Source: JBAZYK01 sp964582265
Lineage (GTDB): Bacteria > Patescibacteriota > Gracilibacteria > UBA1369
Direction of reading: 5' to 3'
NCBI GenBank assembly: GCA_964582265.1
Contig: CAZOQT010000011.1
Location: 1-28,706 of the forward strand
Length of the DNA: 28,706 bases
The notes below the pieces were generated by a model. The model worked only from the letters and a program-made list of their open reading frames with translations. It had not been told where the DNA came from and searched no databases. Of this stretch, positions 14,697 through 20,960 are shown piece after piece. Every line of letters begins with the position of its first letter. Position 1 is the first letter of the stretch. The translations under genes were made by a program, and so were the position numbers.

Positions 14697-15554
14697 ATGA
14701 GCAGAAAAGTAAACATCGGGTTAATTCAAATGCAATCAACACAGGACGTTTCCCAAAACCTTAAAAAAGGGCTGGAAAATATAAAAAAAATAGCACAGAA
14801 AGGCGCACAAATAATTGCGCTTCCAGAACTTTTTGTAGGCCCTTATTTCTGCCAAACCCGCGAAAAAAAATTCTTTGACCTTGCCGAGCCACTTCCTGGA
14901 CCAACTCTGGAAGCGCTCTGTAAAATAGCTGCACAAACAGAAACTGTAATTATTACTTCGATTTACGAAAAAACTGCGGCCAAAAAATATTACAATACCG
15001 CAGTAGTTATTGATGCTGACGGAAAAATGGTTGGTAAATACCGCAAAATTCATATTCCAAACGACCCGCAACATGGCTACGATGAAGCCTATTATTTTGC
15101 TCCAGGAGATCTTGGAGTTCGCGTTTTTGAAACCAGATATGCCAAAGTTGCTCCACAAATCTGTTATGATCAATGGTTTCCAGAAGGCGCACGAGCGGCG
15201 GGACTAAAAGGAGCAGAGATTCTGTTTTTTCCAACCGCAATCGGCTGGCCTACTTCTCAACGCGACAGATGGCTCAACAAAGCAGAAAACAACATGTGGC
15301 AAGTTACTCAAATCAGCCACGGCATAGATAATAATTGCTTCATTGCTTCCGTTAATCGCGTTAAACTGGAAGATACGCTTAATTTTTGGGGAACCTCTTT
15401 TGTGAGCGATCCATACGGTCAAATCGTTAAAGAAGCTCCAAAAAATAAAGAAACAAATTTAATCGCGACGATCGATTTAGATCTGATCCAGCGTAAAGTC
15501 GCAGATTGGCCTTTTCATAGCGACTACAACAAAGTAATCACTAAAATTAAATAG
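14697..15554 (+). CDS. aguB: N-carbamoylputrescine amidase
   Basis: Nitrilase-fold hydrolase that converts N-carbamoylputrescine to putrescine, CO2 and ammonia, the last step of the agmatine route. The Glu-Lys-Cys triad is visible: Glu44 in ALPELF, Lys117 in KYRKIHIP and Cys156 in QICYDQWFPE. The family-typical GYDEAYYFAPGD, FFPTAIGWP and WPFHSDY segments are present. At 285 residues it has the usual length. Its TAG stop is immediately followed by the ATG of agmatine deiminase, so translation is coupled and the substrate assignment is strongly supported by context. ATG 14697 has no Shine-Dalgarno. Confidence 0.95.
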   Translation: MSRKVNIGLIQMQSTQDVSQNLKKGLENIKKIAQKGAQIIALPELFVGPYFCQTREKKFFDLAEPLPGPTLEALCKIAAQTETVIITSIYEKTAAKKYYNTAVVIDADGKMVGKYRKIHIPNDPQHGYDEAYYFAPGDLGVRVFETRYAKVAPQICYDQWFPEGARAAGLKGAEILFFPTAIGWPTSQRDRWLNKAENNMWQVTQISHGIDNNCFIASVNRVKLEDTLNFWGTSFVSDPYGQIVKEAPKNKETNLIATIDLDLIQRKVADWPFHSDYNKVITKIK

Positions 15555-16622
15555 ATGTCTTACTTAATGCCCGCAGAATGGGAAGCTCATGAAGGAACCT
15601 GGTTGGCTTGGCCACATAATAAAAGCCACTGGCCCGGTAAATTTGAACCTGTGCCAATGGTATTTGCCGAAATGGTCCGCGCTCTTGCCGAAAGCGAAAA
15701 AGTCTTTATTTGTGTGAACGATCAAAAAATGGAAGACTTAGCGCTTGAAGTTTTAAATCAAGCCAAGATTCCAGAACAACTTTTAAGTAATGTATTTTTT
15801 CATCACATTCCTACAGATTCATCCTGGGCACGCGATATTGGCCCGATTTTTGTGCGTGAAGAGCAAAACCATGACATAACATCAAAGAAATTAAAAACAA
15901 CCGCTAAAGGCAAATTAATCATCACTGACTGGGTTTTTAATGCCTGGGGGGACAAATACAAACCATATAATCAGGATGATATAGTTCCTCAACACATAGG
16001 CAAAATTTATAACATACCCGTACTCGAACCCGGCATGGTCTTGGAAGGTGGATCAATAGACGTTAACGGCAAAGGAACTCTACTAACTACCGAACAATGT
16101 CTTCTTAACAAGAACCGTAATCCAAAATTAAACCGCACAACAATCGAAAGTTTTTTAAAAAAATTCCTGGGAGCCGCGAACGTTCTATGGCTTAAGGAAG
16201 GCATTATTGGTGACGATACCGATGGACACATTGATGACATTGCCCGTTTTGTAAACGAAAACACAGTTGTTTGCGCGCTGGAAGAAAATCCAAACGATGA
16301 AAATTACGAAATATTACAAACCTGTTTCAAAGATTTACAAAAAATGAAAGATCAGGACGGAAACCCATTAAACGTTATAGCGCTACCTATGCCGGCACCT
16401 GTAATTTATGAAGGTCAACGACTCCCTGCAAGCTATGCCAATTTTTATATTGCTAACAAAGTTGTGCTTGTCCCAACGTTTAAGTGTAATCAGGACCTAA
16501 AAGCTATAAAAATTTTGCAGGAACTTTTTCCAGAAAGAAAAGTTATAGGGATAGATTGTACTGATCTTGTATGGGGCCTTGGCACTTTTCACTGCTCAAC
16601 TCAACAACAACCAAAATCATAA
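15555..16622 (+). CDS. aguA: Agmatine deiminase
   Basis: Guanidino-group hydrolase (pentein fold) that converts agmatine to N-carbamoylputrescine and ammonia. Hallmarks are MPAEWEAHEGTWLAWPHN at the start, DSSWARDIGPIFV, the NAWGDKY stretch, LEGGSIDVNGKGTLLTTEQC, GDDTDGHIDDIARFV, and the catalytic Cys347 near the end in GTFHCSTQQQP. The 355 residues correspond to the full family length. The ATG directly follows the stop of the amidase gene. A hairpin at 16658-16684 lies downstream. Peptidyl-arginine deiminase is the related alternative, but the neighbours make agmatine the clear substrate. Confidence 0.96.
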   Translation: MSYLMPAEWEAHEGTWLAWPHNKSHWPGKFEPVPMVFAEMVRALAESEKVFICVNDQKMEDLALEVLNQAKIPEQLLSNVFFHHIPTDSSWARDIGPIFVREEQNHDITSKKLKTTAKGKLIITDWVFNAWGDKYKPYNQDDIVPQHIGKIYNIPVLEPGMVLEGGSIDVNGKGTLLTTEQCLLNKNRNPKLNRTTIESFLKKFLGAANVLWLKEGIIGDDTDGHIDDIARFVNENTVVCALEENPNDENYEILQTCFKDLQKMKDQDGNPLNVIALPMPAPVIYEGQRLPASYANFYIANKVVLVPTFKCNQDLKAIKILQELFPERKVIGIDCTDLVWGLGTFHCSTQQQPKS

Positions 16623-16657
16623 TCTGCACCAAAAAATATATTTCAAAAATAAAAACA

Positions 16658-16684
16658 AAAAATCTGAAAAACACAAAGATTTTT
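16658..16684 (+). terminator. AT-rich hairpin after aguA (weak terminator or operator)
   Basis: Inverted repeat AAAAATCT (16658-16665) / AGATTTTT (16677-16684), loop 11 nt. The stem is nearly all A-T, so termination would be weak; it also lies directly upstream of the candidate speA -35 box and could be a regulator site instead. Confidence 0.35.
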
Positions 16685-16685
16685 C

Positions 16686-16714
16686 TTGCACTTTAAATGA
16701 ATATTTGATACAAA
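16686..16714 (+). promoter_or_regulatory. Candidate speA promoter
   Basis: TTGCAC (16686-16691), 17-bp spacer, TACAAA (16709-16714). It would give the decarboxylase gene its own transcript, with a leader of about 40 nt that contains a G2A6/T6C2 inverted repeat just before the start. Confidence 0.45.
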
Positions 16715-16762
16715 CATAATCACGGAAAAAAATTTTTATTTTTTATTTTTTCCACACTAGAA

Positions 16763-18148
16763 GTGAAAAAACTTAAGCGTCCTCCCGCCAAAAATTTCAA
16801 GAAAATTTGGAAACTTGCACAAAAAGAATTCAACACCGAATACTTTGATATAAACAAAGACGGAGAACTGGTTATTCGCGAAGGAAATTATCAATACAAT
16901 GTTTACGATTTAGCACGTAAATTTGGTTCTTCGGTTGAAATTTTTATGCCCTTTATTATTGAAGAAAGACTTAGCCACATTTATAAAGTGGCTAATTTTA
17001 ATATTAAAAGGGTTGGTTACAAAGGAAAATTCACATATCATTTTCCTATTAAAGTTAACCAAAATAAAGAAGCCATGTTGGCTTTACTTTCCGAAGGCGC
17101 TCATCTTGAGGCATCATCTGCCAATCACCTTTGGATTGTAAAAAAACTCTGGATGAACGAGAACTTCAATTCCAAATTGCGCGTAGTTTGTAACGGCGCC
17201 AAAACTCCGGAATACATGAACTTGATTAAAGAGCTAAAAAGTCTTGGCCTTGGCATTATCCCAATTATTGAAAGTCTGGAAGAAATCAAAAACATTAAGG
17301 GTTTTGCCGGCGACACCGGTATACGCATCAATCTAAGAACACGCGTTAAATCCCATTGGGACAAGAAAATTGATCAATTCGGTTTAAATTTGGATGAAAT
17401 TTTATCTTTGGGTAAAATTCGCAATTTAAAGGTTTTGCATTATCACATGGGAACCCAAATCGAAGTTGAAAATGATATCCTTAAAGCACTACGTGAAGGT
17501 TTTGAAGCATACCTTAAAATTCGTGAAAAAAATCCTTCGCTCGATACCATTAACATTGGTGGCGGCTTTGCGATCCCTCATGAAAAGAAAAAACTATATA
17601 GCGTTGAATCTGTGCTTTCTCGCGTTTTCAAAAACCTTAAAGTTTGGTCAGAAAAAGCTGGTATTCCTCATCCAAATATCATTGTGGAATGGGGGCAATA
17701 TGTTACAGGCCCCGCGCAGTTATCCGTTTACAAGATTGTGGCTTCCAAAGAAATTCCTAAAGGTGTAGCCAAACAATGGTATTTGATTGACGGCAGCTTT
17801 ATGAACGACTTGCTAGACACCTGGTCAATTCATCAAAAATGGCATGTTGTACCGGTAAATCATATGGATGCCAAAGCCCGTCATCGCGTTTGGCTAGCTG
17901 GTATCAGTTGTGATTCAGACGATAAATACACCGGAAATGATTATCTGTTACTGCCCCGCTTGGAAGATTTTACCGAAAATGAAAACTTCTATATAGCTGT
18001 GTTGGATACTGGAGCATATCAGGATAGCTTTACCTCACATCACTGTTTCCTTTCTTCTCCTACAAAGGTAGTTTTACAAAACGGAATTGTTACAGTTGCC
18101 CGCAAACGTGAATCTCCAGAAGATGTAGGTAAGATGTTCGGCTGGTAA
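16763..18148 (+). CDS. speA: Arginine decarboxylase, compact SpeA-type
   Basis: PLP-dependent fold-III decarboxylase that turns arginine into agmatine. Lys97 in FPIKVNQ is the cofactor lysine. NIGGGFAI is the phosphate-binding glycine loop, VEWGQYVTGPA follows, and Cys383 in SCDSDD is the substrate-site cysteine, a SpeA hallmark, with AYQDSF closing the site. At 461 residues it lacks the roughly 100-residue helical insertion and the C-terminal extension of the 630-residue E. coli enzyme, as in compact bacterial forms. Adjacent aguB-aguA support arginine over ornithine or diaminopimelate. The start is GTG; no in-frame ATG exists upstream before a stop at 16706, and no Shine-Dalgarno is seen. 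Confidence 0.9.
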   Translation: MKKLKRPPAKNFKKIWKLAQKEFNTEYFDINKDGELVIREGNYQYNVYDLARKFGSSVEIFMPFIIEERLSHIYKVANFNIKRVGYKGKFTYHFPIKVNQNKEAMLALLSEGAHLEASSANHLWIVKKLWMNENFNSKLRVVCNGAKTPEYMNLIKELKSLGLGIIPIIESLEEIKNIKGFAGDTGIRINLRTRVKSHWDKKIDQFGLNLDEILSLGKIRNLKVLHYHMGTQIEVENDILKALREGFEAYLKIREKNPSLDTINIGGGFAIPHEKKKLYSVESVLSRVFKNLKVWSEKAGIPHPNIIVEWGQYVTGPAQLSVYKIVASKEIPKGVAKQWYLIDGSFMNDLLDTWSIHQKWHVVPVNHMDAKARHRVWLAGISCDSDDKYTGNDYLLLPRLEDFTENENFYIAVLDTGAYQDSFTSHHCFLSSPTKVVLQNGIVTVARKRESPEDVGKMFGW

Positions 18149-18183
18149 AAACAGGTTCAAGCAAGTCTTTTTAAGTGCCTATG

Positions 18184-18213
18184 TTGACTTTAAAAACTTA
18201 GGGATGATATAAA
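18184..18213 (+). promoter_or_regulatory. Promoter of the TrmB-type regulator
   Basis: TTGACT (18184-18189), 18-bp spacer, TATAAA (18208-18213). Transcription would begin near 18220, exactly at the left edge of the dyad that ends at the start codon. Confidence 0.6.
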
Positions 18214-18219
18214 GATCTC

Positions 18220-18243
18220 CTTTTCTGATATTTAACAGAAAAG
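18220..18243. promoter_or_regulatory. Perfect dyad at the TrmB gene start (candidate operator)
   Basis: CTTTTCTG (18220-18227), 8-bp spacer, CAGAAAAG (18236-18243), a perfect inverted repeat. It occupies the whole predicted 5' leader, between the -10 box and ATG 18245. It suits autorepression by a dimeric winged-helix protein, or an RNA hairpin covering the start. Confidence 0.55.
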
Positions 18244-18244
18244 T

Positions 18245-19141
18245 ATGCATGACCTCATTCAATCCCTCCAGGAATTTGGGTTAAACCACAAAGAGGCAGA
18301 AACCTATTGTGTGCTTTTAGCTATTGGGAACAACCCCGCCAGCACAATTGCCCGCAAAACAGGTTTAAACCGTAGCAGCTGCTATAACAATCTTGAGCGG
18401 CTTATTCAGAAAGGGTTTGTGCAGCAAATCATTAAAGGGAATATCACCTATTTTTCGGCGATTGATCCTAATTTGATACTGGAAAAATTAAAAAACAAGC
18501 AATACGATTTGCAGAATAAAATCGACAATTTGGGTCTACTAATGCGCGATTTTGAAAACATTAAGAATGTTAATACTGGAAACTCCAAAGTGCATTTTTA
18601 CCAGGGAGCAGAAGGAATTTTAAACATTATGGAAGACACACTAACTTCTCATGAACCACTTAGAGCCTATGCCACACTGGAAGAATTAACTCAAATTCTG
18701 CCAAATTATTTTCCCAAATATTATAAACGACGTACAGAAAAAGGAATCTTTGTAAAATGCGTTTATCCGGGAACAATAGAAACATACCAGCACAAATTAA
18801 GGGATGAATTGGAAATGCGAGAAAGCCGCTTAGTGCCAATTGAATACAATTTTCATTTGGACATTTTGATTTACGATCACAAAGTTGCGATTACTTCCTT
18901 AAAAGAAAAATTCGGCATCCTTATTGAAAATCAGGAGATTGCGGAAGCTCAAAAAAAGATCTTTGATTTGATGTGGAAATCAGCCAAAAAATATGATCAA
19001 AAAATCAGCAAACATTTTGCCAAAATTCTTGCCGCAATGGACTTGGCAAATCAATCAAAAACAGATTTAAAAAGGCCCCATTCTGGTTTGAACGGGGCCA
19101 CTGATTACAAATCTGTACTTTTAGACAAAAAAATCAAATAA
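18245..19141 (+). CDS. TrmB-family transcriptional regulator
   Basis: A 298-residue DNA-binding protein. The N-terminal winged helix-turn-helix (about residues 5-75) reads LNHKEAETYCVLLAIGNNPA, STIARKTGLNRSSCYNNLERL, then KGFVQQIIKGNITYFSAIDP. A coiled-coil helix (77-105) and an effector-like domain follow (HFYQGAEGILNIMEDTL, PKYYKRRTEKGIFVKCVYPG, FHLDILIYDHKVAITS). TrmB proteins bind sugars or other small molecules in archaea; the ligand here is unknown. It follows speA by 96 bp on its own promoter, so a link with polyamine genes is possible but unproved. The last 26 or so codons overlap the terminator of the opposite gene and look like a non-conserved tail. Confidence 0.85.
   Translation: MHDLIQSLQEFGLNHKEAETYCVLLAIGNNPASTIARKTGLNRSSCYNNLERLIQKGFVQQIIKGNITYFSAIDPNLILEKLKNKQYDLQNKIDNLGLLMRDFENIKNVNTGNSKVHFYQGAEGILNIMEDTLTSHEPLRAYATLEELTQILPNYFPKYYKRRTEKGIFVKCVYPGTIETYQHKLRDELEMRESRLVPIEYNFHLDILIYDHKVAITSLKEKFGILIENQEIAEAQKKIFDLMWKSAKKYDQKISKHFAKILAAMDLANQSKTDLKRPHSGLNGATDYKSVLLDKKIK
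19069..19099 (-). terminator. Intrinsic terminator of the lipoprotein gene, inside the TrmB coding sequence
   Basis: Read leftward: GGCCCCGTTC, loop AAACCA, GAATGGGGCC (19099-19074, one G-U pair) then TTTTTAAAT. This is a 10-bp GC-rich stem with a U-run on the minus strand only, so it serves the leftward lipoprotein gene, whose stop is about 43 bp upstream of the hairpin. Confidence 0.85.
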
Positions 19142-20194
19142 TTATTTAACCTTTGGAGTAACTTTCAACTGAGTGCTTGACTGTGTTGCCTCTGTCTTTG
19201 GTTCTTCCAAAGTTGACTCTACTGGCTCTCCAGATAGATCTCCAGCTTCACTACTAATCGCCAAATTAAGTAATGAACTCATTGGAAACTCAACTGCGTC
19301 AGCTGGAACTTCAACTGTAACTGGTTTATTAAAATCACCCAGACTAAAATCCAAAGCCAATTTACCGCTTGGTTCTGTAGTTGATCCTGCAAACGCGAAT
19401 TTCATGCTTACACGATTAATAACCTTATTGCTGTTAGCAATCCAGATATCGGAAGATGTGTTTTCAACTTTATCAAAAGTTGCTTTCATATCTGCAAATT
19501 CCGCATCTGAAATTTTGTTACCCTGTAATTCTGTTACCTGTCTAATGAAATTAATAAACGCTTCTTTATCTAAAACCGCAGAATAATGAGTACTTGCCTC
19601 TCCTTTTACTGTTTCTGTGCCTACTAAAGTAGGATTTTTAAAGAAAGTTGTTTTTTCATATAACTCTTTGATTTTCTTTTGCTCTGGAGTCATTTTTGAT
19701 TCGTCCTTAGCTGTTGCCAAATTTTGAGCAAGATTAGTCAAAACTTCTGCCGGAATTGTAAATTTAAACCATTTATTTAACACCTGGCTGGAAATCTCTT
19801 CAGGAACTTTAATTTCACCCTGACCTGCAAGCTGGCTCACAGTTGCATAGACTGTATCTTTATTAAGACGCATTTCCATTGAACCAGAACCACCATCTCC
19901 ATCTGCATTAAAGCTTCCATTTAACTTTAAATTAAGCAACATATTGTTTGGGTCATTCCCCTGAATCGCTAATGCCAAATTAATATTAGTATTCATTTTT
20001 TTAACGGACTGATCAGCAGTGCCATCTAAATCTAAAAGCATATTCCCATCCATGGTGTAAGAATTTACTTTTGCCAAATTTTTCATACCATCCTGAATTG
20101 CTTCAGCTGGAGCTTTTTGCTGATTACATCCTCCCAAAACAATGGACAAACTTAAGAGAACTACACCACCCCAACGGAAAATTTTATTTTGCAT
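19142..20194 (-). CDS. Exported lipoprotein, LppX/LprG-like fold suspected
   Basis: A 350-residue protein. The N-terminus is a type II signal peptide with lipobox VLGGC, so Cys23 would be lipid-modified and the protein membrane-tethered outside the cell. The body alternates beta strands with helices (VNSYTMDGNMLLDLDG, KLNGSFNADGDG, NKWFKFTIPAEVLTNLAQN, STHYSAVLDKEAFINFI), in the manner of LppX/LprAFG-like and DUF6612-like lipoproteins. That relation is suggested only. The C-terminus is a low-complexity Glu/Thr/Ser tail. Its stop codon abuts the stop of the TrmB gene. Promoter at 20226-20253, terminator at 19069-19099, so it is a single-gene unit. Confidence 0.8.
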   Translation of the reverse strand: MQNKIFRWGGVVLLSLSIVLGGCNQQKAPAEAIQDGMKNLAKVNSYTMDGNMLLDLDGTADQSVKKMNTNINLALAIQGNDPNNMLLNLKLNGSFNADGDGGSGSMEMRLNKDTVYATVSQLAGQGEIKVPEEISSQVLNKWFKFTIPAEVLTNLAQNLATAKDESKMTPEQKKIKELYEKTTFFKNPTLVGTETVKGEASTHYSAVLDKEAFINFIRQVTELQGNKISDAEFADMKATFDKVENTSSDIWIANSNKVINRVSMKFAFAGSTTEPSGKLALDFSLGDFNKPVTVEVPADAVEFPMSSLLNLAISSEAGDLSGEPVESTLEEPKTEATQSSTQLKVTPKVK

Positions 20195-20225
20195 GTGTAA
20201 TATTTAAATAATAAAACGTGTAAAT

Positions 20226-20253
20226 ACTATAGACATTCAAATTAAGAAGTCAA
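20226..20253 (-). promoter_or_regulatory. Promoter of the lipoprotein gene
   Basis: On the minus strand TTGACT (20253-20248), 16-bp spacer, TATAGT (20231-20226). The predicted start near 20219 leaves an AT-rich, Shine-Dalgarno-free leader of about 25 nt. No equally good promoter is seen for the divergent SLH gene in this 127-bp region. Confidence 0.65.
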
Positions 20254-20321
20254 ACCCCAAAACTAAACTTGTAATTAAAAATTAATTAAGGCATTTTTGT
20301 AACCAAGAAATAAAAACTTCT

Positions 20322-20960
20322 ATGAAAAAATTTACTTTCATTCTGACAGCCGTCACCGTATTTAACATTATTGGTTTTGATATAAGCAAAGCCAGCTTTA
20401 TTGATGTAAGTAACAGTGATCAACATTTAACAGCTATTAATTATCTTCAGGCGAGCGGCATAATTCAGGGTTACCCCGATGGCACATTTCAACCAGAGCG
20501 AGCCGTTAACAGAGCGGAATTCTTAAAACTCGCACTTAAAACCTACAATATTCCAACAGACATTAATACGCCCACAGGCTTTAAGGACACAGATGAAAAT
20601 GCCTGGTACGCTCCATATTTACGTAAAGCCAAAAAAGAAGGTTGGGTTCAGGGGTATCCCGATGGCACATTCAAACCAAACCAAACTGTTAATAAGGTTG
20701 AAGGATTAAAAATAATCGGCAACATTGCACATTGGAATATTGCACAATCAATTAATGCCGATCAGATTCCCTTTAAAGACATATCATTATCAGACTGGTT
20801 TACCCCATATGTAGTCTATGGCAAACAACAAAATTTTCTGGAAGATTTTGGGGATTATTTTATCCCTTCAGCCGGATTATTTAGAGGACAAGTAAGCGAA
20901 ATTCTTTTTAGAAATTTAATAGTCACACAGACCAAAAGCACCGCTTTTACAAATGAGTGA
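20322..20960 (+). CDS. SLH-domain surface protein, N-terminal part before an in-frame TGA
   Basis: Begins with a signal peptide (MKKFTFILTAVTVFNIIGF, cleavage probably after SKA). Three S-layer homology repeats follow: FIDVSNSDQ...GYPDGTFQPERAVNRAEFLK (about 26-80), FKDTDENAWYAPY...GYPDGTFKPNQTVNKVEGLK (about 87-140) and a more divergent third, FKDISLSDWFTPYV...FRGQVSEILFR (about 150-205). SLH domains bind secondary cell-wall polymers and hold proteins on the surface. The frame ends at TGA 20958-20960, but the same frame stays open for 1857 nt beyond it, into CAP domains. So this is most likely the anchor half of one protein of 831 codons that carries a nonsense or read-through codon. Confidence 0.85.
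   Translation: MKKFTFILTAVTVFNIIGFDISKASFIDVSNSDQHLTAINYLQASGIIQGYPDGTFQPERAVNRAEFLKLALKTYNIPTDINTPTGFKDTDENAWYAPYLRKAKKEGWVQGYPDGTFKPNQTVNKVEGLKIIGNIAHWNIAQSINADQIPFKDISLSDWFTPYVVYGKQQNFLEDFGDYFIPSAGLFRGQVSEILFRNLIVTQTKSTAFTNE
20958..20960 (+). other. In-frame TGA inside the SLH-CAP reading frame
   Basis: The codons around it read Thr-Asn-Glu-TGA-Tyr-Ala-Tyr-Ala. There is no other stop in this frame between ATG 20322 and TGA 22815. TGG to TGA (Trp to stop) is the simplest single change. No SECIS-like hairpin is evident directly downstream, and TGA is a genuine stop elsewhere in the window. Confidence 0.85.
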
